Positions 1-9,731 are shown, counted from the first letter of the stretch. The stretch is 47,644 nt of DNA from Methylohalomonas sp964522485 (GCA_964522485.1 CAZFUS010000011.1:1-47644), one strand, 5' to 3'. The notes: generated by a model from the letters alone, not told the origin. Numbers and translations: made by a program.

Positions 1-49
1 AGGCATTCGCAAGCGCGATTCGATCCATCAGCACAGTCAACTCAATATC

Positions 50-517
50 ATGAGCAAAGTTCAAGTCGGCAAAGCAGTCCCAGAATTCAAACTTCCGGCG
101 ACCGGCGACCAGGAAATCCGTCTGTCAGATTTAAAGGGCCGGATAGTCGTTCTTTATTTCTATCCCAAGGACAGCACACCCGGTTGTACCACGGAGGGGC
201 AGGACTTCAGGGACAATATCCGCAAATTCAAAAACCAGAACACGGTGATCCTGGGCGTATCACGTGACAGCCTGAAGTCACACGAGAAATTCAAGGAAAA
301 GCAGAGCTTCCCGTTTGAGCTGCTGGCGGATGAAGAGGAAAAGCTCTGCCGGATGTTCGACGTCATCAAGGAAAAAAATATGTACGGCAAGAAAGTCCAG
401 GGCATAGAACGCAGTACCTTCCTGATCGACGAACAGGGCATATTGCGCCAGGAATGGCGCAAGGTCAGGGTCGACGGCCATGTTGCGGAGGTCCTGACAG
501 CGGTCAAGACAATCTGA
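50..517 (+). CDS. bcp: Peroxiredoxin of the PrxQ/BCP family
   Basis: Thiol peroxidase that reduces hydrogen and organic peroxides in the cytoplasm using thioredoxin. The 155-residue protein has the thioredoxin-fold AhpC/TSA layout. The peroxidatic site DSTPGCTTEG puts the peroxidatic cysteine at residue 46. The resolving cysteine found five residues later in E. coli Bcp is absent (Q51 here), so this copy probably works as a 1-Cys enzyme or uses a distal cysteine such as that in KLCRMF. The start is the first ATG of the frame; no clear Shine-Dalgarno precedes it. It ends 8 bases before the PIN-PhoH gene, suggesting co-transcription. Family assignment is secure; the mechanism type is inferred. 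Confidence 0.93.
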   Translation: MSKVQVGKAVPEFKLPATGDQEIRLSDLKGRIVVLYFYPKDSTPGCTTEGQDFRDNIRKFKNQNTVILGVSRDSLKSHEKFKEKQSFPFELLADEEEKLCRMFDVIKEKNMYGKKVQGIERSTFLIDEQGILRQEWRKVRVDGHVAEVLTAVKTI

Positions 518-525
518 TATCTGTC

Positions 526-1950
526 ATGACCGGCGATGAGAAATTACGGCTGTTCGTGCTGGACACCAACGTGCTCATGCATGATCCGGGCGCGCTGTTC
601 CGCTTTCAGGAACACGATCTGTTCCTGCCAATGGTAGTGCTGGAGGAACTCGACGCCGGCAAGAAAGGTCTTTCAGAAGTGGCACGCAACGTTCGTCAGG
701 TCAGCCGCTTTCTGGACGAACTGATAGGCAATGCCGACAAGGAATCCATAGATGACGGGCTGCCACTGCCGCACCTTTTGAATGGAAATGGAAACGGCAG
801 AAACACGCGGCCTTCATCACCGGCCGGCCGTCTATACCTGCAGACCCAGCATCTGGCCAACGAACTGCCCTCCTACCTGCCCGGCAAAAATGTCGACAAT
901 TCCATCCTGGCCACCACACTGTCACTGCAGGAAACCCGGCAGGACCGGCTTGTCACACTGGTCTCCAAGGATATTAACCTGCGCATCAAGGCCAGGGTTC
1001 TGGGGATACAGGCGGAGGATTACTACAACGACAAGGTCCTGGATGATCCCGATCTGCTGTATACCGGCCTGCAGCGCATCGAAGGTGATTTCTGGCAAGA
1101 ACATTCCCGCAATCTGGAGTCCTGGCAGGAGGGTGAGCGCACGTTCTATCGTTTCAATACGCCACTGATCGAGCATTCGCACCCGCAGTTATGCATTCAT
1201 GCGGACGGCGAAGACCAGTTCGATGCCATCGTCAAGACGCATGACGAACGAAGCACGACTGTGCAGCTCGCCACCGATTACCGGAGAGGGCATAACTCGG
1301 TCTGGGGCGTCAACGCCCGCAATGTCGAGCAGAATTTCGCACTCAATCTGTTGATGGATCCCGAGATCGACATGGTCACTTTGCTGGGTGCGGCCGGCAC
1401 CGGCAAAACACTGCTGGCGCTAGCGGCCGGACTGCATCAGACGCTGGAGACCCGCCGTTACCGCGAGATCATCATTACCCGTGTAACCGTACCGGTGGGT
1501 GAAGACATCGGCTTTCTTCCCGGTACCGAGGAGGAAAAGATGGCGCCGTGGATGGGCGCGCTGCTGGACAACCTGGAAGTACTGACACAGACCGAACAGG
1601 GCGGCGAGTGGGGCCGGGCTGCAACCGCGGATTTGCTACAGAAACGCATCAAACTGCGATCGCTGAACTTCATGCGCGGCCGCACTTTCCTGAACCGCTA
1701 CATCATACTGGACGAGGCACAGAATCTGACTTCAAAACAGATGAAAACGCTGATCACGCGCGCCGGGCCCGGCAGCAAGATCATTTGTCTGGGCAACATC
1801 AGCCAGATCGACACGCCCTATCTTTCCGAAACCACCTCGGGTCTGACATTCGTCGTCGAACGCTTCCGTGACTGGCAATACAGCGGTCATATCACCCTGG
1901 CGCGCGGCGAACGATCCCGACTCGCGGATTTTGCCAGCGAAGCCCTGTAA
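526..1950 (+). CDS. PIN domain-PhoH family ATPase (PhoH2/YlaK type)
   Basis: Two-domain protein of 474 residues. An N-terminal PIN nuclease domain begins FVLDTNVLMHD, with its first acidic residue near position 13. The C-terminal PhoH domain carries a Walker A motif GAAGTGKT at about 288-295 and a Walker B-like ILDEAQ segment. PhoH2-type proteins are reported to couple RNA unwinding with PIN ribonuclease activity. I place the start at 526 because the PIN core begins there; the frame stays open upstream to 454, but that part overlaps the peroxiredoxin gene and looks non-homologous. It is probably co-transcribed with the upstream peroxiredoxin. Physiological role unknown. Confidence 0.92.
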   Translation: MTGDEKLRLFVLDTNVLMHDPGALFRFQEHDLFLPMVVLEELDAGKKGLSEVARNVRQVSRFLDELIGNADKESIDDGLPLPHLLNGNGNGRNTRPSSPAGRLYLQTQHLANELPSYLPGKNVDNSILATTLSLQETRQDRLVTLVSKDINLRIKARVLGIQAEDYYNDKVLDDPDLLYTGLQRIEGDFWQEHSRNLESWQEGERTFYRFNTPLIEHSHPQLCIHADGEDQFDAIVKTHDERSTTVQLATDYRRGHNSVWGVNARNVEQNFALNLLMDPEIDMVTLLGAAGTGKTLLALAAGLHQTLETRRYREIIITRVTVPVGEDIGFLPGTEEEKMAPWMGALLDNLEVLTQTEQGGEWGRAATADLLQKRIKLRSLNFMRGRTFLNRYIILDEAQNLTSKQMKTLITRAGPGSKIICLGNISQIDTPYLSETTSGLTFVVERFRDWQYSGHITLARGERSRLADFASEAL

Positions 1951-1995
1951 TTCGGTTCGTAAGACGGCCTGTAATCCGTTTTTGCCGGTGACCTT

Positions 1996-3126
1996 TCAAG
2001 GCTGATCCTGAGTGCCTACGATACCGGCAGACCCGTTGTCGTCCTGATCATCAGGCATTTCCCGGGGCGTTCTGATTTCATGCGTTGTCGGCCAGGCATT
2101 GATCAAGGCCTTCACCAGCGTCGCCAGTGGAATGGCAAAGAACACGCCCCAGAAACCCCAGATGCCGCCGAATACCAGAATCGCGACAATGATTGCATTC
2201 GGATGTAATGCATTCGCCTCGGAAAACAGAACCGGCACCAGCACGTTGCCATCGAGAAACTGCAGTACAAAATACCAGATCAAAAGCCAGGTAAACTCGT
2301 GACCCCAGCCCCATTGAAAGTAACCGACCAGCGCTATCGGGACGGTCACGGCGGCGGCGCCAATGTACGGGATCAGCACCGACAGGCCGACCATGACCGC
2401 CAGCAGCGGTGCATAGGCGAGTCCGAGGGTATAGAACAGAATATACGCGGCCGCACCGACGATGATGATCTCGTAGAACTTGCCGCGCACATAGTTGCCG
2501 ATCTGGGCATCCATCTCCTGCCACAGTTCACTGACCAGCCGTCGATCACGCGGCAGAAAACGGCTCATCCAGTTCAGGATATCGTGTTTGTCCTTCAGGA
2601 AAAAAAACATCATCAGCGGAACCAGAAACAGATAGACAAGGATTGTCACAGCCGCCGGTATCGTCGCCAGTGACAGCGACAGGATATTGGAACCGACATT
2701 GGTGATACCGCTGCGCACGGCATTGATGAAGCTCCAGACCTGCTCTTCAGTGATGACCTGCGGATACAGATCGGGTAGCCGCAGTAACAGCTCCTGGCCA
2801 TTGTTGATCATGCGCGGCAGCTCCTGGATAAATTGCGTCAACTGCTGCCACAGAACGGGTAACAGGCCCAGTACCAGAAAGGTCAGAAAAGCCAGAAAGG
2901 CGAAAAACACCAATGACACGGCAACCAGCCGTGGTACACCCCGGCGCACCAGCCGCCCTATCGGGCCCTCAAGTAAATAGGCGAGCACAATGGCTGCCAG
3001 CAACGGCGCCAGCATCTTGCCCATGGTCAGCAGCACCAGCAGACCGGCCACCAACAGCACGACCATCAGAGCCGCCTGCGGATCCGAGAAATAGCGCCGG
3101 TACCAGGAATTCAGATATTCAAACAT
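1996..3126 (-). CDS. AI-2E family transporter (PerM-like)
   Basis: Integral membrane protein of 376 residues from the AI-2 exporter superfamily, which includes PerM, TqsA and some sodium/proton antiporters. Hydrophobic segments cluster at about residues 15-85 and 140-340, with the long amphipathic insertion typical of the family between them. The C-terminal transmembrane block contains GLSVLIPYIGAA, a recognisable family signature. A short acidic, charged tail follows the last helix. It converges on the PIN-PhoH gene (45-bp gap) and diverges from queG. The transported substrate cannot be read from sequence. Confidence 0.88.
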   Translation of the reverse strand: MFEYLNSWYRRYFSDPQAALMVVLLVAGLLVLLTMGKMLAPLLAAIVLAYLLEGPIGRLVRRGVPRLVAVSLVFFAFLAFLTFLVLGLLPVLWQQLTQFIQELPRMINNGQELLLRLPDLYPQVITEEQVWSFINAVRSGITNVGSNILSLSLATIPAAVTILVYLFLVPLMMFFFLKDKHDILNWMSRFLPRDRRLVSELWQEMDAQIGNYVRGKFYEIIIVGAAAYILFYTLGLAYAPLLAVMVGLSVLIPYIGAAAVTVPIALVGYFQWGWGHEFTWLLIWYFVLQFLDGNVLVPVLFSEANALHPNAIIVAILVFGGIWGFWGVFFAIPLATLVKALINAWPTTHEIRTPREMPDDQDDNGSAGIVGTQDQP

Positions 3127-3212
3127 CGGGACAGGATCGTTATTTTATCCGATCATAACAGACCGGGCTGCGGCCGTATCTCGACAGCCACTCCAGAACT
3201 ACACTGTACGCC

Positions 3213-4298
3213 ATGAAACCGCACACCGTTACATCAGCGCCTATCGACTATGCGGCGCTCGCCGGCAGTATCCGGGACTGGGCCCGTGAACTGGGCTTCC
3301 AGGCCATCGGCATAAGCGACACGGATCTGGCCGACGACGAGCGCTATCTGCAGAAATGGCTGGCGGCGGGTTATCACGGTGACATGACCTACATGGCCCG
3401 ACACGGGCACAAGCGCAGCAGACCCGCGGAACTTGTACCCGGCACACTGCGTATCATCTCGGCACGCATGGACTATCTGCCGCCCGGCGCCGAGCCCCCG
3501 CATAAGGTGCTCGCTGATCCGAACCGTGGTTACGTCTCACGTTACGCGCTCGGGCGCGACTATCACAAGGTACTGCGCCAGCGCCTGCAGCAACTGGCGG
3601 AACGCATCGAAGCGGCAGCGGGACCATTCGGTTACCGTGCCTTTACCGACAGTGCACCCGTGCTGGAAAAAGCGCTGGCACGGAACGCCGGACTGGGCTG
3701 GATCGGCAAGCACAGCAACCTGATCCATCCAAAAGCGGGATCCTGGTTTTTTCTGGGCGAACTCTACACCGATCTGCCGCTACCCGTGGATGAAAAATTC
3801 ACCACTGACCACTGCGGCAGCTGCACCGCTTGCATGGACATCTGCCCGACACAGGCGATCGTCGGACCGTATCAGGTCGATGCGCGCCGCTGTATTTCCT
3901 ACCTGACGATCGAATTGCGCGGCCCGATTCCGGAACACCTGCGGCCGCTGATGGGCAACCGCATCTACGGCTGTGATGATTGCCAGCTCATCTGTCCCTG
4001 GAACAAGTTTGCCCAGCCGAGTGACAAACCCGACTTCGAAGCGCGTCATGGTCTGGACACACCTGCCCTGATCGATCTGTTTGCCTGGGACGAGGCAGAA
4101 TTCCTGAGCAAGACGGCGGGCACCGCCATTCGCCGCATCGGCCATGTATGCTGGCTGCGCAACATCGCAGTTGCGCTCGGCAATGCCCCGACCAGTAACG
4201 CCGTTATCACCGCCCTGCGGCAGCGTTCCGATCACCCGTCAGCGCTGGTGCGTGAACACGTCGCCTGGGCGCTCGCCCGGCACAATGCCGCCGCTTAG
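3213..4298 (+). CDS. queG: Epoxyqueuosine reductase
   Basis: Catalyses the last step of queuosine biosynthesis, reducing epoxyqueuosine to queuosine in the tRNA wobble position. It uses cobalamin and two [4Fe-4S] clusters. The 361-residue protein has the DUF1730 domain, then a ferredoxin-like cluster motif with cysteines at 201, 204, 207 and 211, and a second set including C254, C257 and C261 in CDDCQLICPWN. The candidate catalytic aspartate lies in FTDSAPVLEKALA (D146). A HEAT-like C-terminal extension completes the usual architecture. It stands alone, divergent from the AI-2E transporter gene and convergent with the DUF4870 gene. Confidence 0.96.
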   Translation: MKPHTVTSAPIDYAALAGSIRDWARELGFQAIGISDTDLADDERYLQKWLAAGYHGDMTYMARHGHKRSRPAELVPGTLRIISARMDYLPPGAEPPHKVLADPNRGYVSRYALGRDYHKVLRQRLQQLAERIEAAAGPFGYRAFTDSAPVLEKALARNAGLGWIGKHSNLIHPKAGSWFFLGELYTDLPLPVDEKFTTDHCGSCTACMDICPTQAIVGPYQVDARRCISYLTIELRGPIPEHLRPLMGNRIYGCDDCQLICPWNKFAQPSDKPDFEARHGLDTPALIDLFAWDEAEFLSKTAGTAIRRIGHVCWLRNIAVALGNAPTSNAVITALRQRSDHPSALVREHVAWALARHNAAA

Positions 4299-4307
4299 GG
4301 CACGCGC

Positions 4308-4676
4308 TTAACTGATCAGTCGCAGTGTATAGGGATAACGATAGGCAATGCCCTCGTTGGCCTTGATGGAGGCGATAATCACCATGATGATGGCATAGAT
4401 CGCGAGAGCAAACAGCAGCAGGAAGCCAATGCCGATAAACATCAGTATGCCGCAGATGATGGCCGCGATCAGGACGGTGATCTGAAAGTTGATCGACTCC
4501 TTGCCCTGATCATCCACAAACGGTATGTCGTTTTTCTTGATGAGCCATATCACCAGCGGCGCAATGATGCTGCCAAATGGCACAATAAATCCGGCGAACG
4601 CGGTCAGATGGCATAACATACCCCAAAGACGTGCATCCTTGTCCGGTGCTGGATCAGTATGTACGGTGTCTTGCAT
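4308..4676 (-). CDS. DUF4870 small membrane protein
   Basis: A 122-residue protein with three hydrophobic segments. It opens with the DUF4870/Tic20-like motif around LWGMLCHLTAFAGFIVPFG, followed by APLVIWLIKK and a conserved DDQGKESINFQIT segment. The family is widespread in bacteria and has no firmly established function. The ATG at 4676 is chosen because GGGGAG lies six bases upstream; a GTG one codon earlier is possible. It converges with queG, only nine bases apart. Confidence 0.87.
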   Translation of the reverse strand: MQDTVHTDPAPDKDARLWGMLCHLTAFAGFIVPFGSIIAPLVIWLIKKNDIPFVDDQGKESINFQITVLIAAIICGILMFIGIGFLLLFALAIYAIIMVIIASIKANEGIAYRYPYTLRLIS

Positions 4677-4744
4677 CACAGTCTCCCCTGTTGCTGTTGA
4701 TTGCCCGGCTTTTCAGATCCCAGTCAACCGCTTCCGTATGGAAG

Positions 4745-5575
4745 TCAATCGCGGTTCCGGTTCTCCGCCGCCGGCTTGTCCCCGAAGTGACTATTCAGCC
4801 ATATTTGCACACTTTCCACCAGCCGCGCGTCGTGACCGGTAAAATAATGGTCCGCGCCAGCCACCACCTGCTGTTCAAAATCGCCATGCCCGACATCGGC
4901 TGCCACTGCCCGGCGATCCTCGGCCTTGCGCATGACCTCGGGCAAATCATTGCCGCCGTAGAGATCCAGCAATGGCACCTCGATCCTGCCCAGCAGGTCC
5001 GCTAAATCGATAACCGGATCCAGAAATTCGCGCGCCAGGACGCTGATACTAATGACACCGTCCACGGCACCGTACTCGGCCTGATAGGCCAGCGCCTCGA
5101 CTGCACCGAAGCCATAACCGATGATTACGATAAGCGAATAATCCTCACTGCGCAGGTACTCTACACCGGCCGCGATGCGCCGCTGTGCCTCGGGCACGGT
5201 GTCACCATAGTCATCGGCGAGTGCGCCGGCCGGCAACAGTGGCATCTGCAATGACAGCGTACCCCAGCCATGTTCCGGCAACCGCCTGCGTAGCGGGGCG
5301 ATGACCTCGGGCCAGTCCGGATGTCCGCCCATATTGTGGATCAACAGCACTGCTCGCCGCGGCAGCCCGCCGAAATCTGCCTTGTGCAGGCCGAGGAATT
5401 CATGATCATCAGTCTCCAGCCACACGGGTGAACCATTTTCCAGGCGTGACACCAGCGTTTCGGCCAGCTGCTGCTCCCGCATGCGGCTGTCGCCGGCGGC
5501 ACTCAGACTCAACAACGCCCCCAGCCCCAGGCACAGGCACCGGATGAGCTGACGCTGCAACGGATCAGGCAACAT
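4745..5575 (-). CDS. DUF3530 family alpha/beta-hydrolase-like exported protein
   Basis: A 276-residue protein with an N-terminal hydrophobic segment (about residues 10-27) that reads as a signal peptide, so it is probably periplasmic. The body follows the alpha/beta-hydrolase pattern: a VLLIHNMGGHPDWPE oxyanion-loop region near residue 76 and a nucleophile-elbow-like segment GYGFGA at 153-158. The central nucleophile position of that elbow is glycine (G155), not serine, so classical esterase chemistry is unlikely. The frame is open further upstream to 5719, but the start at 5575 gives the signal peptide. It is divergent from rpe. Substrate and function unknown. Confidence 0.8.
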   Translation of the reverse strand: MLPDPLQRQLIRCLCLGLGALLSLSAAGDSRMREQQLAETLVSRLENGSPVWLETDDHEFLGLHKADFGGLPRRAVLLIHNMGGHPDWPEVIAPLRRRLPEHGWGTLSLQMPLLPAGALADDYGDTVPEAQRRIAAGVEYLRSEDYSLIVIIGYGFGAVEALAYQAEYGAVDGVISISVLAREFLDPVIDLADLLGRIEVPLLDLYGGNDLPEVMRKAEDRRAVAADVGHGDFEQQVVAGADHYFTGHDARLVESVQIWLNSHFGDKPAAENRNRD

Positions 5576-5770
5576 GATGCTTATACTAGCCTCAGGCAAC
5601 GGCGCCCGGCCAGCGGTGGATAATAAGCGCCGCGCCGATACCGGATCACTGCCATTGGCGCTACCTGCGGGATCAGGTAAAGTTGCTGTTTTGTTTAACT
5701 GTCGTTGCACAGCGGCCATTTACTGTCGGCGGCTGGCAAGTATTGTCAGATTGTCCATCGTGACAGCACT

Positions 5771-6442
5771 ATGACCGATTACATCATTGCCCCGTCCATT
5801 CTGTCGGCTGATCTCGCCCGCCTTGGCGCCGAGGCGGAAGCGGTGCTTGCCGCGGGCGCGGATTTTATCCACGTCGATGTTATGGACAATCATTACGTAC
5901 CTAATCTCACGTTCGGCCCCATCATTGTCAAAGCCCTGCGTGAGGCCGGCGTCGATGCACCGCTCGACGTCCACCTGATGATCAAACCGGTGGACGCGCT
6001 GATTCCCGAATTTGCCAGTGCAGGCGCCAGCTACATTACATTCCACCCGGAGGCAAGCGAGCACATCGATCGTACCCTGCAGCTTATCCGTGATAATGGC
6101 TGCAAGGCCGGACTGGTATTCAACCCGGCCACACCGCTGGACTACCTGCAGTATGTACTCGACAAGGTCGATATGGTGCTGTTGATGTCGGTTAATCCCG
6201 GTTTCGGCGGTCAGGCGTTCATTCCGTCCTCACTGGACAAGCTGCGCGCGGTCCGGGAGATGATCAATCAAAGCGGCCGCGCGATCCGGCTGGAGATAGA
6301 CGGCGGCATCAAGGTCGACAATATTCTCGCGGTCGCCGAGGCAGGCGCCGATACCTTCGTTGCGGGTTCGGCCATCTTCGGCAGCGATGATTACGCGGCA
6401 ACCATCCAGGCCATGCGTGAGCAACTGGCCACCGTCCAGTAA
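5771..6442 (+). CDS. rpe: Ribulose-phosphate 3-epimerase
   Basis: Interconverts ribulose 5-phosphate and xylulose 5-phosphate in the pentose phosphate or Calvin cycle. The 223-residue TIM barrel begins MTDYIIAPSILSAD. It carries the metal and catalytic motifs FIHVDVMDNHYVPN (H34, D36), VHLMI, VNPGFGGQ and EIDGGI, plus a phosphate-binding VAGSAIF segment. I place the start at the ATG at 5771, where homology begins; the frame continues upstream but with unrelated sequence. It is the first gene of an rpe-gph-trpE cluster with short gaps (26 bp to gph), as in Pseudomonas. Confidence 0.97.
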   Translation: MTDYIIAPSILSADLARLGAEAEAVLAAGADFIHVDVMDNHYVPNLTFGPIIVKALREAGVDAPLDVHLMIKPVDALIPEFASAGASYITFHPEASEHIDRTLQLIRDNGCKAGLVFNPATPLDYLQYVLDKVDMVLLMSVNPGFGGQAFIPSSLDKLRAVREMINQSGRAIRLEIDGGIKVDNILAVAEAGADTFVAGSAIFGSDDYAATIQAMREQLATVQ

Positions 6443-6468
6443 CTACCCGTTTACATTTTGAGACCGCC

Positions 6469-7161
6469 ATGCTGAATCGCAAGGAACTGGTTTTGTTTGA
6501 TCTCGACGGCACCATGATCGATACGGTGCCGGACCTGGCTGTGGCTATCGATACCATGCAGTCGACTCTGGGACTGCCCGGACACGGCGAAACCAAAGTA
6601 CGTAACTGGGTCGGTAACGGTATGGAACGTCTGGTCAAGCGGGCGCTGACTGATGACCTGGAAGCAGACCCGGAACCGATGCTGTTCGAGCGCGCTCTGC
6701 CGCTGTTCATGGACGCCTATGCGGAGCGGCCGTGTGACAAGAGCCGGTTCTATCCGGGTGCGCGCGAGACATTGGCGTATCTGAAAAATGCCGACTACAA
6801 GCTGGGCTGCATTACCAACAAGCGCGGCCGGTTCACCGAGACCCTGCTCAAGGCGCTGGGTGTGTATGATCATTTTGGCCTGGTGCTGAGCGGCGACTCG
6901 CTGCCGCAGCGTAAGCCGGATCCGATGCCGCTGCTGCACGCAGCCCGTCATTTTGACGTAACCGTTGAGCGCTCTTTAATGGTAGGTGATTCCCTGACCG
7001 ATGTCCGGGCGGCCCGGGCGGCGGGTTTTCAGATCGTGTGTGTCAGTTACGGTTATAATCAGGGCCGCGACATAAGCGAAGCCGAACCGGACGGGATCAT
7101 CAACGCGTTGACCGAGCTGCTTGATCTGCTGCCTGCCCCAGTCGATTCCGTCGCCGCCTGA
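6469..7161 (+). CDS. gph: Phosphoglycolate phosphatase
   Basis: HAD-superfamily phosphatase that removes 2-phosphoglycolate formed by RuBisCO oxygenation or DNA repair. In 230 residues it shows HAD motif I as FDLDGTMIDT (D11 nucleophile, D13 acid/base), the CITNKRG motif II, a lysine in QRKPDP and motif IV MVGDSLTD. The alpha-helical cap lies between motifs I and II. It sits between rpe and trpE, with only two bases between its stop and the trpE start, so the three genes are almost certainly one transcript. Confidence 0.95.
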   Translation: MLNRKELVLFDLDGTMIDTVPDLAVAIDTMQSTLGLPGHGETKVRNWVGNGMERLVKRALTDDLEADPEPMLFERALPLFMDAYAERPCDKSRFYPGARETLAYLKNADYKLGCITNKRGRFTETLLKALGVYDHFGLVLSGDSLPQRKPDPMPLLHAARHFDVTVERSLMVGDSLTDVRAARAAGFQIVCVSYGYNQGRDISEAEPDGIINALTELLDLLPAPVDSVAA

Positions 7162-7163
7162 CT

Positions 7164-8651
7164 ATGGATCTGAAGTACTACAACCAGCTCGCCCGTCAGG
7201 GCTACAGCCGCATTCCGCTGCTGCGGGAAGTCCTGGCCGATCTGGACACGCCGCTGTCTGCCTATCTGAAACTCGCCGAGGGCCCGTATTCGTACCTGTT
7301 CGAATCGGTACAGGGCGGCGAGAAATGGGGCCGCTATTCCATGATCGGTCTGCCGGCGCGCACGCTGCTGCGGGTATATGGACACACGGTCACGGTCAGC
7401 CATAACGGCACGATCAGTGAACAACACGAAGTCCATGACCCACTGGCCTGGATTGAGGCGTTCCAGGCCCGTTACAGCGTGCCGGAGGTGAATGGGCTGC
7501 CACGCTTTACCGGAGGTCTGGTGGGTTATTTCGGCTACGACACCGTGCGCTACATTGAGTCGCGTCTGGTGCATGGCCCCAATCCGGATCCGCTGGGCCT
7601 GCCCGACATATTATTAATGGTATCCGATGAAATCGTAATATTCGACAATCTGAGCGGCAAACTGTACATCATCGTTCACGCCGATCCGGCTGAGGATGAT
7701 GCCTATGACAATGCCTGTCGACGGCTTGATGAAATCGCCACCCGACTGCGCGATGCCCGACCCACGTATCCCAGCCGGCACACCACGGTACATGTGGATG
7801 AGGAGGATTTCGAATCAACCTTCACGCGTGAGGGGTATATGCGCGCTGTCGAGCGCATAAAGGACTATATCGTCGAGGGCGATGTCATGCAGGTAGTGCC
7901 ATCGCAGCGCATGTCGATCCGTTATGAATCGGCGCCACTGGATATTTACCGGGCTTTGCGCAGCCTCAATCCCTCACCGTATATGTTTTATTTTGATCTT
8001 GAAGACTTCCATATCGTCGGTTCGTCACCGGAGATTCTGGTCCGGCTGGAAGATGACGAGGTGACCGTCCGGCCGATCGCGGGTACCCGTCCCCGCGGCC
8101 GAAACGAAGCCGAAGACCTGGAATTCGAACAGGAACTGCTCGAGGATCCCAAGGAGCTGGCCGAGCATCTGATGCTGATCGATCTGGGCCGCAACGATAT
8201 AGGCCGCGTAGCGGTGACCGGCAGCGTCAGGGTAACGGAACAGATGGTGATCGAGCGCTATTCGCATGTCATGCATATCGTTTCCAATGTTGTCGGCCGG
8301 CTGCACGAAGGCATGACGGCAATCGACGTGCTGCGTGCAACCTTCCCGGCGGGTACCGTGTCCGGTGCACCCAAGATCCGGGCAATGGAAATCATCGACG
8401 AACTGGAGCCGGTCAAACGCGGCGTATATGCCGGTGCTGTCGGCTATCTGTCATGGAACGGCAACATGGATACAGCCATCGCTATCCGCACGGCCGTTAT
8501 CAAGGACAACACCCTGCACATCCAGGCTGGCGGCGGCATTGTTGCCGACTCGGTCCCGGAAACTGAATGGGAAGAAACACTGAACAAGCGCCGCGCCATG
8601 TTCCGCGCGGTCATAATGGCCGAACATGGACTGCATCAGCTACCGAACTGA
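7164..8651 (+). CDS. trpE: Anthranilate synthase component I
   Basis: Catalyses the chorismate-to-anthranilate step of tryptophan synthesis, with TrpG supplying ammonia. The 495-residue protein has the N-terminal regulatory lobe, including the LLES-type tryptophan-binding region written here as YLFESVQGG. The chorismate-binding C-terminal domain includes RPIAGTRPRGR, LMLIDLGRNDIGRV, FPAGTVSGAPKIRAMEIID and IQAGGGIVADS. It follows gph with a two-base gap. Its partner trpG is not adjacent but lies 2.8 kb downstream beyond three unrelated genes, so the subunits are made from separate transcripts. Confidence 0.97.
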   Translation: MDLKYYNQLARQGYSRIPLLREVLADLDTPLSAYLKLAEGPYSYLFESVQGGEKWGRYSMIGLPARTLLRVYGHTVTVSHNGTISEQHEVHDPLAWIEAFQARYSVPEVNGLPRFTGGLVGYFGYDTVRYIESRLVHGPNPDPLGLPDILLMVSDEIVIFDNLSGKLYIIVHADPAEDDAYDNACRRLDEIATRLRDARPTYPSRHTTVHVDEEDFESTFTREGYMRAVERIKDYIVEGDVMQVVPSQRMSIRYESAPLDIYRALRSLNPSPYMFYFDLEDFHIVGSSPEILVRLEDDEVTVRPIAGTRPRGRNEAEDLEFEQELLEDPKELAEHLMLIDLGRNDIGRVAVTGSVRVTEQMVIERYSHVMHIVSNVVGRLHEGMTAIDVLRATFPAGTVSGAPKIRAMEIIDELEPVKRGVYAGAVGYLSWNGNMDTAIAIRTAVIKDNTLHIQAGGGIVADSVPETEWEETLNKRRAMFRAVIMAEHGLHQLPN

Positions 8652-8760
8652 TCTTCTTGTATCAATAATCCTTCACGTCCACGGCGCACAACGACAGGGG
8701 TATTGCTTCATGAAGAATCGCTGTATGAGTCGCTGACCGGTAATGTACCGGGATACCGGC

Positions 8761-9696
8761 ATGAATCGATTGATATTCAGCAAATCACAGCTGGCCCCTT
8801 TTGCCGCTTTATTGATACTGCTGGTTCTCGTCGCCCTGTTCGCCTGTCCGCCGAGCCGGGCGGACGTTATCCGCATCGCGACATGGAATCTAGAACATCT
8901 TGCGGAAAAAAGCGGCTCGGGCTGTCGCGCGCGCGAAGCAAAAGATTATGCCCTGTTGCGCAGCTATGTGGCGGAGCTTGATGCCGATGTGATTGCGTTT
9001 CAGGAAGTTGAAAACCGGCCGGCGGCTGAACGAATATTTGATCCGTCCGAATACGTTATTGAAATCTCAGGCCGGCGGGCCGGTGAAAATTCTCCCTGCT
9101 ATCAGCATCCCGGGCGCAGACAGACGCCCATCAAGGTCGGCTTCGCCATCCGCAAGGAGCTCGCGTATGAGCGCAATCCGGATCTGACAGAACTGGCCAA
9201 TGGTCGACGCCACGGTGTGGATATCACTCTCTATGCAGGTGAGTCCGTCCTGCGGCTAATGACGGCGCATCTGGCAAGTGGCTGCTATTCGAATACTCAG
9301 GACCAGCAGCACGACAAGGACTGCAATGTACTCGATCGGCAGATCCCTTTTGTCGAACAGTGGCTGGACACGCAGACCCGTGAAGGCCTGCCCGCCATGG
9401 CGCTCGGTGACTTCAATAGGCGCCTGACAATGCCTCATGATCGTGTGTGGGCTGACTGGAATGATGCTCAACCCGCACCCTACGCACTGATCACGGCCGG
9501 ATATGTACAGAATTGCAATGGTCCCTATGATGGCGCCCCCCATATCGACCATCTGATCACCAATCACTTTGCACTGGGTATGCTGCGTTCGCGTTTGATG
9601 TCTTTGCAATTTTCAGAAGATAATGCATCCATACCTTCAGATCACTGCCCGCTGGCGGTCGACCTCGAAATCCACCGGCACAGCCCTGCCACCTGA
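8761..9696 (+). CDS. Secreted endonuclease/exonuclease/phosphatase family protein
   Basis: A 311-residue protein with an N-terminal hydrophobic segment (about residues 10-30) ending in ADVIRIATWNLEHL, consistent with a signal peptide or anchor and export. The rest follows the EEP metal-dependent hydrolase fold: WNLEHL (metal-binding Asn), AFQEVE (metal-binding Glu), a central ALGDFNRR motif and the C-terminal IPSDHCPLAVDLE (Asp-His pair). Six or more cysteines fit an oxidised, extracytoplasmic protein. Substrate could be nucleic acid, phosphoesters or lipid headgroups. An alternative ATG lies at 8743. It is located in the trpE-trpG interval, probably independent of trp. Confidence 0.85.
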   Translation: MNRLIFSKSQLAPFAALLILLVLVALFACPPSRADVIRIATWNLEHLAEKSGSGCRAREAKDYALLRSYVAELDADVIAFQEVENRPAAERIFDPSEYVIEISGRRAGENSPCYQHPGRRQTPIKVGFAIRKELAYERNPDLTELANGRRHGVDITLYAGESVLRLMTAHLASGCYSNTQDQQHDKDCNVLDRQIPFVEQWLDTQTREGLPAMALGDFNRRLTMPHDRVWADWNDAQPAPYALITAGYVQNCNGPYDGAPHIDHLITNHFALGMLRSRLMSLQFSEDNASIPSDHCPLAVDLEIHRHSPAT

Positions 9697-9731
9697 ATTT
9701 TTACCGCAACAATTCGAATCAGCAGCAGCCT

